Assembly: GCA_024233935.1 (NCBI GenBank)
Contig: JACKOY010000018.1
Location: 20,478-84,477, forward strand
From: Spirochaetales bacterium
GTDB lineage: Bacteria; Spirochaetota; Leptospiria; Leptospirales; Leptonemataceae
Direction: 5' to 3'
DNA: 64,000 nucleotides
The position numbers and the translations under genes were made by a program. Positions 16,923-25,467 of this stretch are shown here, in pieces. Below the pieces are notes generated by a model. That model worked only from the letters and a program-made list of their open reading frames with translations. It was not told the DNA's origin and did not search any database. Position 1 is the stretch's first letter, and each line of letters starts with the position of its first letter.

Positions 16923-18074
16923 CTATCCTCCGATTGCCTTAAGCGTGCGCTCGTGCACCACCTGTCCGTCCCGCGTAACCAAACTGCCCTGAACGATTTC
17001 ATCTTCCGGGTCGAGAGATAACTGCCCCTCTTTTGTAAGGTACTCTATGAGACTGAGCAGGTTGCGCGAATACAGCTGGCTTGCGTCCATCGGCAGAAGC
17101 GCCGGCAAATTCACAGTGCCCACGATTTTGACGCCGTTGACCTCGATGGTCTCGTGGGCCTTCGTGAGGGCACAGTTGCCGCCCTGCTCGGCCGCCATAT
17201 CGACGATTACACTACCGGGCCGCATGCTGCGAACCATTTCCTCGCTCACCAGCACCGGGGCTTTCTTACCCGGCACCTGGGCGGTTGTAATCACCGCATT
17301 GGCCTCGGAAATGTGCTTCGCCAGGAGCTCGCGTTGCTTGTCCAGGTATTCCTGTGAGACCTCGCCCGCATAACCACCCTGACCGGTCTGTGCCTCTTCG
17401 CTTTCGGGTGGTTCGATGTAGCGCCCGCCCAAACTCTGCACCTGCTCTTTCACTTCCGGCCGAATGTCGGACACATCGACTACCGCTCCAAGGCGTTTTG
17501 CGGTGGCGATCGCCTGAAGCCCGGCAACGCCGGCTCCGAGAATCACGACTTTGGCCGGTGAGATGGTGCCGGCGGCTGTCATCATCAGCGGGAAAATTTT
17601 TCCAAGTTCGTTTGCCGCAATCAGTACCGCCTTGTAACCGGCCAGGTTGGTTTGCGAGCTGAGCGCATCCATTCGCTGGGCCTTTGTGATACGCGGAATC
17701 TGATCTACTGCGATGACGTTAACCTTATGCGTCGCCGCCTTCTGGGCAAGTTCCGGAAAGTTGAGAGGCAGAAAAAAACAAATCAGGATGGAACCGGGCT
17801 TCATCATTTCCAGTTCGTGTTTGCCCGAGTTGTGCTGGGCCGGTCCCTGCACTTTGAGCAAAACATCTGTACCGGAGTACAGGCTGGCAGCGTCAGACAC
17901 GATGGTGGCGCCTTCCGTTGCGTAAAGCTCGTCTGCATAACCGGAGAGCAAACCCGCGCCTGATTCTACACGAATCTCATAGCCAAGTTTCTTCAGTCTC
18001 GAAACCGATTCGGGCACAAGAGCGACCCGGGTTTCGCCTTTTACGATTTCTTTAGGAACGCCAACTACCGCCAA
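16923..18074 (-). CDS. pntAA: NAD(P) transhydrogenase subunit alpha part 1 (NAD-binding)
   Basis: Soluble NAD(H)-binding subunit of transhydrogenase, 383 residues. The N-terminus (AVVGVPKEIVKGETRVAL) is typical of the alanine dehydrogenase/PNT family. The Rossmann motif is GAGVAGLQAIATAKRLGA with the D in VVDVSDIRPEV. It starts with TTG at 18074, preceded by AGGGG about 10 bases upstream; no better start is seen and the encoded N-terminus aligns well. It is first in the operon. A weak promoter candidate, TTGACC at 18132-18127 with TACTCT 16 bases on, lies upstream. Confidence 0.93.
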   Translation of the reverse strand: MAVVGVPKEIVKGETRVALVPESVSRLKKLGYEIRVESGAGLLSGYADELYATEGATIVSDAASLYSGTDVLLKVQGPAQHNSGKHELEMMKPGSILICFFLPLNFPELAQKAATHKVNVIAVDQIPRITKAQRMDALSSQTNLAGYKAVLIAANELGKIFPLMMTAAGTISPAKVVILGAGVAGLQAIATAKRLGAVVDVSDIRPEVKEQVQSLGGRYIEPPESEEAQTGQGGYAGEVSQEYLDKQRELLAKHISEANAVITTAQVPGKKAPVLVSEEMVRSMRPGSVIVDMAAEQGGNCALTKAHETIEVNGVKIVGTVNLPALLPMDASQLYSRNLLSLIEYLTKEGQLSLDPEDEIVQGSLVTRDGQVVHERTLKAIGG

Positions 18075-18193
18075 CGACTTAACCCCTGAGCAGGTGAGTT
18101 AGCCAGAGTAGGATTGCGCTTCGGGCGGTCAAACAGTTAAGAGCTTCGTGTATGCCACACTGAGAGCCCACAAAATCTTATGTCACGGTCTTC

Positions 18194-19078
18194 TTACCAG
18201 ACGACGTATGCTTTCTGGGCGAGTCGAACAAACCAGACGTATGGAATGGCGGCGCGACCGTAAGAACCCCAGCGACCACCAGCGCTATTCTGCACAATGA
18301 ACACTCCCTGCGCGTTGTCGTAACCGATCACCGCCAGGGTATGTCGCCCACGCTGGCGACCGGCCGGATTCTCCCAGACGTTTTCCCGCAACCCAATGAA
18401 GTTCTCGGAGATGCGCAGGGTCACAATGACTACCGAGCCCTGGAGCAAGTGAGCCCGAATCTGATTCAGGTCCACGAAGTCCACACGCCCGTAACCCCGG
18501 ATACGATGCTCCCGGGCGTCCGCCAGGGCCGCCGCCGTTGGTCGCGATACGTAGTCGGCCGCCTGGTAGGGCATCAGGTTTTCTCTCGGGCAGCCCATGC
18601 GCTTCACAAGTTCGGCCGCTTCGATGATCTCAATGCCCCGGTCGGCTCTTTCATTCAGCTGGTTGTAGATAAAGGCGGGGGCGCATTCATAATCATGCTG
18701 ATTGCGCTTCGTTCGAAAAAGATACGTCGTGGCCGCATAGCCAACGGCCCAGGCGGTCCCGCTGGCCTGACCGAGTTGGTCCCCGGGCGCCAGCATACCA
18801 GGCAGTACAAAACGTTCCGGCGCGTCCGACGGAAGGCCCGCCAGAACAAACGGCACCTGCTCTTCCGGCTCGGACCACTCCGGCGCAATACCCCACTGCT
18901 GAAGCTCCCATTGTCCCGGGTCGGCAGCTCCGGAACTCTGCTGGGCCTGCTCCGGGGAAAGACAACCGCCCGGTCCCGGAAATAGCAGCACCAGGACAAA
19001 GGCGAGGGTTCCGCCGCGCCGAAAGCGCGATCCGACCGATAGATAAAGCAAACGGGTCCGGCTGAACGAAACGGGCAT
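18194..19078 (-). CDS. Papain-like (C1) fold lipoprotein lacking the catalytic cysteine
   Basis: A 294-residue predicted lipoprotein (basic N-terminus, hydrophobic run, PGPGGC with Cys39), starting at ATG 19078; the longer reading overlaps the divergent methylase. The papain core is recognisable: GDQLGQASGTAWAVGYAA aligns with the DQGxCGSCWAF motif, GRHTLAVIGYDN with the His motif (H246) and FIVQNSAGGRWGSYG with the Asn motif (N264). The catalytic Cys position is Ala109 (codon GCC on the minus strand). The protein should therefore be proteolytically inactive, perhaps a binding or scaffold protein in the periplasm or outer membrane. It is divergent from the DNA methylase with 43 bp between starts. 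Confidence 0.72.
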   Translation of the reverse strand: MPVSFSRTRLLYLSVGSRFRRGGTLAFVLVLLFPGPGGCLSPEQAQQSSGAADPGQWELQQWGIAPEWSEPEEQVPFVLAGLPSDAPERFVLPGMLAPGDQLGQASGTAWAVGYAATTYLFRTKRNQHDYECAPAFIYNQLNERADRGIEIIEAAELVKRMGCPRENLMPYQAADYVSRPTAAALADAREHRIRGYGRVDFVDLNQIRAHLLQGSVVIVTLRISENFIGLRENVWENPAGRQRGRHTLAVIGYDNAQGVFIVQNSAGGRWGSYGRAAIPYVWFVRLAQKAYVVW

Positions 19079-19121
19079 ATGCTTACCATTTCGACCAAAG
19101 CTGCGCCGGCTGGGAGAACTT

Positions 19122-20096
19122 TTGCCCGAAGCACAATCGACAACATCCGCCCTCCGGAAACGCGGGGCCAGGAATCGCACGCTCACACTGAGTGACGGGG
19201 ACCGATTGCGCCTGGAAAATCGGGTTCTAAGCCCGCGGGACGTACGGCGGGGACAAAAGGACCTGGTCGTGCACGGCGAATGCGCCGCTCTGGCGGCTCG
19301 AATGAAACCTGGTTCGGTCGACCTGTTGGTCCTCGACCCGCCCTATAATCTGAGCAAACGGTTCGGCTCCAGCAGTTTTTCGGCCAGTTCCCCCGAAGTC
19401 TACGCGGCGTGGTTCGAGACGACTCTACGCGAACTGCTCCCGCTTCTTCATGCCCGCTCAAGCGTCTATGTCTTTTGCGATTGGAGAAATTCCGGCGACG
19501 TGCATGGCGTACTGCGTCGGCACCTCAAAGTACAAAGCCGGATCACATTTGAACGCGAAAAAGGACGGGGTTCCAGGAAGCGCTGGAAAAATACGAGCGA
19601 GGACATCTGGTTTGCGACAGCCAGTGAAGACTACCCCTTTTATGTGGACCAGGTCATGATCCGCAGGCAGGTACTCGCCCCGTACACAAAGGACGGGCTC
19701 GCCCGCGGCTGGATCGAGACCCAAAGCGGTCCGCTGCGCGATACATATCCTGGCAATCTCTGGAACGACATTACAATTCCCTTTTGGTCGATGCCGGAGA
19801 ATACAGAACACCCCACCCAAAAGCCGGAGAAATTGATGGCGCGCATCATTCTGGCAAGTTCTCGCCCCGGGGATCTGGTGCTGGATCCTTTTGCCGGTTC
19901 GGGCACAACCGGCGTGGTGGCACGCAAGCTGGGGCGGCACTTCGTTCTCGGTGAGAAGGAGCGCGAATATTGTCTTTTGGCTGCGCGACGCCTGGAACTG
20001 GCGGAGCAGGACTCGCGCATTCAGGGCTATGAAGATGGAGTCTTCTGGGAACGCAACTCCGGTCGCGTACGGGCCCGCTTCAAATCAACGCAATAG
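19122..20096 (+). CDS. Orphan beta-class DNA adenine N6-methyltransferase
   Basis: Site-specific DNA methyltransferase of 324 residues. DPPYNLSKRFG (residues 72-82) is motif IV. The SAM motif I, LDPFAGSGTTG, comes near residue 255, so the order is that of the beta class. TEHPTQKPEKL and ITIPFWSMPENT are typical of MunI/RsrI-like enzymes, so N6-adenine is the likely product. The target sequence cannot be read. No cognate endonuclease lies beside it: the neighbours are an inactive papain-like lipoprotein and YfaT. It may be an epigenetic or solitary methylase. The basic N-terminal 45 residues may contain a later true start. Confidence 0.82.
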   Translation: MPEAQSTTSALRKRGARNRTLTLSDGDRLRLENRVLSPRDVRRGQKDLVVHGECAALAARMKPGSVDLLVLDPPYNLSKRFGSSSFSASSPEVYAAWFETTLRELLPLLHARSSVYVFCDWRNSGDVHGVLRRHLKVQSRITFEREKGRGSRKRWKNTSEDIWFATASEDYPFYVDQVMIRRQVLAPYTKDGLARGWIETQSGPLRDTYPGNLWNDITIPFWSMPENTEHPTQKPEKLMARIILASSRPGDLVLDPFAGSGTTGVVARKLGRHFVLGEKEREYCLLAARRLELAEQDSRIQGYEDGVFWERNSGRVRARFKSTQ

Positions 20097-20144
20097 CGGT
20101 GATCTCGGAACGGCGATACGCACTGAAAGCCCGCCAATCGACCT

Positions 20145-21128
20145 TTACTCAAGGATTCGAAAACGGAACACGCCCAGAAAGTGTGGATTGCCCGCGGTGG
20201 GCCGCCAGCGGGGGTCCGGACTCTGTTCCAGATAATCGACCTTCACGCGTTTCATGCCATCGGGTCCGCCGGTGTGGTACACCAGAGTCAGATCGGGAAA
20301 GGGTCGGGCGACAATCATGGAGTGGTACGGAAACTCCGGACTGCCTTCGTCCTCGAAAAAGAGCAGGTCCCCCGGCAGCGCATTTCTCATCTCCCGGGTA
20401 ACCGCCACGGTCTGATACGCGCGCAGATAGGCGGCGCTGGCGAATTCGGAAAAGTTCTCCGGGTCTATGCTCGCTCCCGAACGCGGACGCACGCGAAACA
20501 GGCGGGCCCCCAGCACGGGAACAGAAGGATAGCGGAAGCGCACCACATCCATCAGGTTCTTGTCGATCGGTATGCCAGTTCGGGACTGCCATTCCTGATC
20601 GTGCTCCTTAAGCGCTTCCCGATAGGCAAAACGGATAAGGCCCGCACAATCCCGTTCACCTGCCCCCCAGGCCGGCGATTCCTGCACGAATTGCGCCTCG
20701 GCAATTCTTACAAACCAGGCGCGAAAGGCCTGCCGGTCTTCCCGCGTGTTCAGCTCGGCCGCATCCGGAAAGCCATCGCCATCCAGATCGTCCGGACCCG
20801 CATAAAAATTCAGCACGACGCGCAATCCGGAATCGGTCTCGTACGCAACAACACCCGGGGCATCCGTGCTTTCAAAAAAGACTGTGGTCCGCCCTCCGTC
20901 GGTCGTGCGTCGAAGCTCGCGTAGCGCCGCGACATCGCCCAGGGGACCGCGAAGGGCGTCTGGAGCACTGAGAAAGCCGGCATCGTACACCAGTCGACCT
21001 CCGCTGAGCCCGCCGTCGGCAGGGAACGCACGCTGACTGCTGCTCAGCCGTTCGCCACAGCAGGGCAAAGCTACTCCGATAAGGACCGCAGTCCGCAACA
21101 CAGTCCAGTGTTTCGCTCGCGGTTGCAT
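20145..21128 (-). CDS. yfaT: YfaT-like DUF1175 protein
   Basis: A 327-residue exported protein of the DUF1175 family, with an NlpC/P60-like cysteine peptidase fold. ERDCAGLIRFAYREALKEHD holds the candidate nucleophile Cys, and PYHSMIVARPF the His. Start ATG 21128 gives a signal-like N-terminus (TVLRTAVLIGVALPCCGE), possibly a lipoprotein with a non-standard lipobox; the longer reading crosses the divergent gene. In E. coli yfaT lies between yfaA and yfaS. Here it is divergent from the YfaA-like gene (55 bp between starts), while YfaS and YfaP are 17 kb away. Function is unknown, but it is linked by gene order to bacterial alpha-2-macroglobulin. Confidence 0.78.
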   Translation of the reverse strand: MQPRAKHWTVLRTAVLIGVALPCCGERLSSSQRAFPADGGLSGGRLVYDAGFLSAPDALRGPLGDVAALRELRRTTDGGRTTVFFESTDAPGVVAYETDSGLRVVLNFYAGPDDLDGDGFPDAAELNTREDRQAFRAWFVRIAEAQFVQESPAWGAGERDCAGLIRFAYREALKEHDQEWQSRTGIPIDKNLMDVVRFRYPSVPVLGARLFRVRPRSGASIDPENFSEFASAAYLRAYQTVAVTREMRNALPGDLLFFEDEGSPEFPYHSMIVARPFPDLTLVYHTGGPDGMKRVKVDYLEQSPDPRWRPTAGNPHFLGVFRFRILE

Positions 21129-21183
21129 TCTGCTCACAAACTGCTTGCGTTGCCTGACTCGCGCTTCAGCCTTCGCCCCAAGC

Positions 21184-22947
21184 ATGTCTGCCTCCACCCA
21201 GGCCACCGCTGATTCGTTCCGGGCGCGGATCCAGAAACTTTCTGAGCGCGCACGTAGCCACCCGTACTTCACCGCAAGTCTGATCTTTGTGCTACTGCTC
21301 TGGGCGGCCCTCGGTGCGTACTGGCTCTGGGGTCGCGACTTCCTGTTCGATAGCGAAGTCCAGGAGCTCACACAGCTTATTCCGGAAGAAGCCACATTCG
21401 CCATGGAGATTCGGGATCCCGCGGGATTTTTGACCCTCGCGCAGGAACTGGAGCCGGGGCCGGACGCGATTCGGGCCTGGAGTCAACTGGCGAATTCCCC
21501 GGCCTTTGGTGAAGTGCAAACAATTGCCTACCTGCTCGAATTGAAGACCGGCGATCTATTCCCGGACCTCACAGCCCTTCAGGATCGGCCGGTCGCCTTT
21601 GCCATGTTCCCGGACGGCTCTTCGCTCGGTCTCATCCAGACGAGCCCTGCCTCCCGCTTGGGGGCGGCGCTGGCCGCGGCCTTTGCGGAACAAACCATTC
21701 ACATGCCGGGTGAAGAAAGCTACGACAGCCGTGCGGAGCCAACCCAAAACGATAGCTCTCCCGAGGAGTATGTCGTGCGGCCCGAAGACAGCCTGCCGGC
21801 GCTCATCGAAGAGCGCGAGGCGCTCCGCAATCTCGAGATCAGTCATTTTCGCATGGGTCAACACGACCTCTACATGGTTTTCTTTGGGGATGTGCTGTTT
21901 CTGGCCGATGAGCTGGAAACGCTGGTCTCCAGCTTACGACTGGCCGGATCCTCAACAACCTATTCCCTGGCCAACCAAACGGGCATGCCCGCCGCCCGAG
22001 AGCGGCTCAAGAGCGGCGGAGCGGCACTCGTATATCTGCGGCCAACTGCATCGTTTCCGGGAGCGTTTGTGCCTCTCGCAGGCGGCGACGAAGGACTGGC
22101 AATCGTACTCCGGGCCGAAGTCGGTGGGCAAAAGGAGCTTCTATTGGAAGGGAGCCTGCACGCAATCGGCACCCCCACTCGATATCCCGCAACAACCGGT
22201 TCCGTAGACTGGCCGGCCCGGCTGCCCGCAAACGAAGCGCTCACGGCCGCCATCTTCAGTCCGACTGTTTCGGGAAACCAGCTGCCCGACCTCTTTGCCC
22301 ACGCCGGCGACAGCCTTGAGGATTCCGCCGAATCGATCGAGGAACTGCTTGAGCTTGCCAACCTGAACCAGAACGTTCTGGGTCGCGAACCAGGCTTTGC
22401 GCTGGTGCTTCACGGTTTCGCTCCAGAGGGACTGTACCCGCGAATGACGTATGCGGCCAATGGAACCGACGCGAACGCGCCCTGGCAATTGACCGCGGCC
22501 CTTTTCGGAAACGGAGAAGCACGCGTCGCCAGTCTACATGGAATCGACTATCGAAGTCTGGCGCGTGCTGGCGAGCATCACTATGTCCCCGCCTGTGCCG
22601 CGATTGGCTCTGGTGCGTTCGCCGGACTGTATCTGATCTCCAGCGGCGAAGACGCCCTGCGGCCCACGATTGCAGGACTGACCGGACGGGCGCCGGTGCT
22701 CGCCGATATGTCCGACCAAATCCGCTCCGACGCGCCACTCCAGATCATCTTGAATGTGAGTGAAGTCCGCAGGAACCTGCGAAGGGTGCTTGAAATGACC
22801 GGACAGGAAAGTGGTCGCTTCACGGTTACGACGGTGGACCGCGATCTGATGCCGCTCTTCGACTTGATGAAACACTATCGCTTGATTCACATTACCGCGG
22901 GCATTGCATCACCGGAGGCTTCGGGCCGGATTGATTTTCTCCGCTAA
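21184..22947 (+). CDS. YfaA-like membrane-anchored protein (DUF2138/DUF3352-like)
   Basis: A 587-residue protein with one N-terminal transmembrane helix (about residues 24-42, TASLIFVLLLWAALGAYWLW) and a large periplasmic part. Start ATG 21184 is preferred over the TTG at 21145. The body alternates segments such as LIPEEATFAMEIRDPAGF, RPVAFAMFPDGSSLGLIQ and HDLYMVFFGDVLFLADELETL, a pattern seen in DUF3352 and in E. coli YfaA (DUF2138). The adjacency to yfaT favours YfaA. The exact family needs a profile search. The DUF1569 gene follows after 16 bases. Confidence 0.55.
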   Translation: MSASTQATADSFRARIQKLSERARSHPYFTASLIFVLLLWAALGAYWLWGRDFLFDSEVQELTQLIPEEATFAMEIRDPAGFLTLAQELEPGPDAIRAWSQLANSPAFGEVQTIAYLLELKTGDLFPDLTALQDRPVAFAMFPDGSSLGLIQTSPASRLGAALAAAFAEQTIHMPGEESYDSRAEPTQNDSSPEEYVVRPEDSLPALIEEREALRNLEISHFRMGQHDLYMVFFGDVLFLADELETLVSSLRLAGSSTTYSLANQTGMPAARERLKSGGAALVYLRPTASFPGAFVPLAGGDEGLAIVLRAEVGGQKELLLEGSLHAIGTPTRYPATTGSVDWPARLPANEALTAAIFSPTVSGNQLPDLFAHAGDSLEDSAESIEELLELANLNQNVLGREPGFALVLHGFAPEGLYPRMTYAANGTDANAPWQLTAALFGNGEARVASLHGIDYRSLARAGEHHYVPACAAIGSGAFAGLYLISSGEDALRPTIAGLTGRAPVLADMSDQIRSDAPLQIILNVSEVRRNLRRVLEMTGQESGRFTVTTVDRDLMPLFDLMKHYRLIHITAGIASPEASGRIDFLR

Positions 22948-22963
22948 CCAGGAAGGGATTCCC

Positions 22964-23545
22964 ATGCACTACGAACCCAAAACGATTTCCAGAAAAGTCT
23001 TTGTACGGCGCGCAGGGCAACTGGTACTGCTGGCAAGCGTACCCACCGGTTTGACGATGTGCGGTGGGGCCGAATTCGATCGCAAATTGCGCTTCCAGAC
23101 GCTCGACCAGGCCCTGGACGAACTCGACACTGCGTCCCGCGCGCCAGCCCTTGAGGTTCCCGGCAACTGGAATCTCTTTCAGGTGCTTTCGCATCTGGCC
23201 CAGAGCATCGAGTTTTCCGTGCAGGGCTTTCCGGAAGAGAAGTCAGCTCTATTCCAGGGCACCGTCGGCAGTCTGGCCTTCTCTTTCTTCGATAGCCGCG
23301 GCTATATGAATCACGGCCTGAACGATGTCATTCCGGGCGCGCCCGAGCTGAACCCCGAAGGAAATCCGGAGCGCGGTTTCGCCCGCATCCGAAGCGCTAT
23401 CGACCTGTTTCGGAATACGCCGGAAAACGAACTGAAGCCCCACTTCGCTTACGGCCAGCTCACCAAGGATCAGTACGAGCGTGCTCACGCATATCACGTC
23501 GCCAATCATTTCTCGGTGATCCGCTATCTGGATTCGACCGGCTGA
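22964..23545 (+). CDS. DUF1569 (DinB-superfamily) protein
   Basis: A 193-residue protein starting at ATG 22964, preceded by AGGAAGGG 8 bases upstream. The N-terminus (SRKVFVRRAGQLVLLASVP) looks like an export signal with a twin-Arg element. The DUF1569 pattern follows: WNLFQVLSHLAQSIEFSVQGFP, GYMNHGLNDVIPGAPEL, HFAYGQLTKDQYERAHAYHVANH, including the His residues that form a DinB-type metal site. Function is unknown. It follows the YfaA-like gene by 16 bases, probably in an operon, and its 3' end overlaps the convergent acyltransferase by 22 bases. Confidence 0.75.
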   Translation: MHYEPKTISRKVFVRRAGQLVLLASVPTGLTMCGGAEFDRKLRFQTLDQALDELDTASRAPALEVPGNWNLFQVLSHLAQSIEFSVQGFPEEKSALFQGTVGSLAFSFFDSRGYMNHGLNDVIPGAPELNPEGNPERGFARIRSAIDLFRNTPENELKPHFAYGQLTKDQYERAHAYHVANHFSVIRYLDSTG

Positions 23546-24267
23546 GCTTTCGGCGACGCGGACTTTCCGCTCCGGGCCTCCATCAGGCGGGTCTTACAAT
23601 CTTGCACGAGCGCTTGCATCGCACGTTCTACTTCGACCCGCTTTGCTTCGAACTCGGCTTCGGACATGCGCCTCGGAACTTGAATGGGCGCCCCCCAGCC
23701 GTAAACCAGCGTGCAGAAAAACTTTGGAATCTTGACCCGGTCCCAGGCCTTCTCAAAGCGCCAGGCCGGCTCGCACTCGTAATGAATCGGGATGATCGGC
23801 AGGCCGGTAAGTTGAGCGCAGGCAACGACACCGCCCTGAAGCTTGAGCGCCGGACCCCGCGGCCCATCGGGAACAAACGTAACCGCAGAGCCCTTCTTGG
23901 CCGTACTGATGATTTCTTTGAGGGCCCGGCGGCCGAACTTGCTGGTGCTGCCCCGAATCGCATGGTTTCCGGTTCGCTCCAGAAGTCGGTCAATAAACTC
24001 CCCGTCCTTCGAAGCGGATGCCATGGCAAAGATACGCCGACGCCGATGGTAATGGATGCTGAAAAGCACACTCTCGTGCCAGACCGAGTAGATAAAGGAC
24101 TCGCCGCGCTCCCGATAGGGTTCTACATGTTCCCGGCCAATCTCGATTTTGCGAATGGTCCAGCCCAATATCCGCATGATCCAATCGACCAGAAACGGAA
24201 CAAACCAATACCGGAGCCGGTCCTTCCAGGTCGGCTTCCAATCAACCTGCTGATAACGTTCGCTCAA
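23524..24267 (-). CDS. DUF374 lysophospholipid acyltransferase-like protein
   Basis: A 247-residue membrane-associated acyltransferase-like protein. SVWHESVLFSIHYHRRRRI carries the His of the acyltransferase region, SASKDGEFI follows, then RGSTSKFGRRALKEI and FVPDGPRGP, all typical of DUF374 (LpxL/PlsC-related) proteins. A hydrophobic N-terminal segment (LVDWIMRILGWTI) would associate it with the inner membrane. The likely role is acyl transfer to a lipid, possibly lipid A or a phospholipid; the substrate is not known. Its start overlaps the prfB stop by 4 bases (ATGA). The C-terminal Lys/Ala/Pro-rich tail looks disordered. Confidence 0.75.
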   Translation of the reverse strand: MSERYQQVDWKPTWKDRLRYWFVPFLVDWIMRILGWTIRKIEIGREHVEPYRERGESFIYSVWHESVLFSIHYHRRRRIFAMASASKDGEFIDRLLERTGNHAIRGSTSKFGRRALKEIISTAKKGSAVTFVPDGPRGPALKLQGGVVACAQLTGLPIIPIHYECEPAWRFEKAWDRVKIPKFFCTLVYGWGAPIQVPRRMSEAEFEAKRVEVERAMQALVQDCKTRLMEARSGKSASPKAQPVESR

Positions 24268-25418
24268 GCGTCCCCCACTTTCTGCGAACGTCGGGCATCG
24301 GCCCCGGCGATGGACTTCAAGTAAGCCTCGATAAACGGATCCAGATCGCCATCCATCACTCCGTCCACGTTGGAAGTTTCGTATTGAGTGCGTAGATCCT
24401 TAACCATCTTGTACGGATGGAACACGTACGATCGAATCTGGTTGCCCCAGGCCGCGTCCTTTTTCTCGCCCGACCGGCTTTCAATGTCCTGCTCTATCTT
24501 TTCTTTTTCCAGTTCGTGCAGGCGCGCCTTAAGCATCTTCATCGCCATCGATCGGTTCTTGTGCTGGGACCGTTCATTCTGACATTGCACAACGATTCCC
24601 GTGGGAATGTGCGTGATACGGATCGCGGAGTCCGTCTTGTTGATGTGCTGCCCGCCGGCGCCACTCGCCCGGTAGGTATCGACGCGCAGGTCCTTCTCGT
24701 CGATGTCCACTTCCACCGCGTCATCGATATCGGGCATCACATGCACAGCCGCAAACGAGGTGTGTCGGCGCTTGTTAGAATCAAAGGGGCTGATCCGCAC
24801 CAGCCGATGAATTCCATTCTCGGACTTCAAATAACCATAAGCGGAGGGCCCCTTCACGAGTAGCGAGGCGCTCTTGATGCCCGCTTCCTCGCCCGGCTGT
24901 AAATCCAGAGTTTCCAGGGTAAATTCCCGATCGTCGGTCCAGCGCGTGTACATGCGCAGCAGCATTTCCGCCCAATCCTGACTTTCGGTTCCCCCCGCGC
25001 CTGAAGAGATGGTAATGATGGCGTTGGCCGGATCGTCCTCGCCCATCAGGGCCTCGGACAGCAGGAGGTCTTCGAGCCGTTGCTCCAGCCGGTCGAAATC
25101 GGTCTCAATCGACTCTATCGCTGCCTTCGGATCACCCATTTCTTCCATAGTAAGATCAATGAGATCGGGAAAGTCGGTCAGATCCGAGCGCAGGCTCTGC
25201 CAGGGTACCAGCTGCTTTTCCATGGCAGATTTCTTCGTGGAGAGTTCCCGGGCGCGCTCCGGATCGTCCCAAAAACGCGGGTCTTCCATGTCCGCGGCCA
25301 GGTCAGCCAGCTGGTGCAGCTGACCGTCGATCTGACGGCTTTGCCATCGACGATCGAACTCGGCCTGCAACTCTCGAGTAGCCTTCAGGGCTTCTTCTTT
25401 GTTCCGAAAATCGGCCAC
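24264..25418 (-). CDS. prfB: Peptide chain release factor 2, read without frameshift
   Basis: Class I release factor RF2, 384 residues from GTG 25418 (AGGAAAG 11 bases upstream); the longer TTG start at 25481 runs into the EI24 gene. The anticodon-like SPF motif is in RISPFDSNKRRHTSFA, and the catalytic GGQ in ASGAGGQHINKTD. SPF identifies RF2 (UGA and UAA) rather than RF1. The N-terminal domain is continuous, with no in-frame UGA or slippery CUU-UGA site where most bacteria have the +1 autoregulatory frameshift. It lies downstream of EI24 and upstream of DUF374 on the same strand. Confidence 0.92.
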   Translation of the reverse strand: MADFRNKEEALKATRELQAEFDRRWQSRQIDGQLHQLADLAADMEDPRFWDDPERARELSTKKSAMEKQLVPWQSLRSDLTDFPDLIDLTMEEMGDPKAAIESIETDFDRLEQRLEDLLLSEALMGEDDPANAIITISSGAGGTESQDWAEMLLRMYTRWTDDREFTLETLDLQPGEEAGIKSASLLVKGPSAYGYLKSENGIHRLVRISPFDSNKRRHTSFAAVHVMPDIDDAVEVDIDEKDLRVDTYRASGAGGQHINKTDSAIRITHIPTGIVVQCQNERSQHKNRSMAMKMLKARLHELEKEKIEQDIESRSGEKKDAAWGNQIRSYVFHPYKMVKDLRTQYETSNVDGVMDGDLDPFIEAYLKSIAGADARRSQKVGDA

Positions 25419-25467
25419 AATCCAGCGTCGCTTTCCTGCCTGCCCCGGCAAGCAATGTACTACCAGG

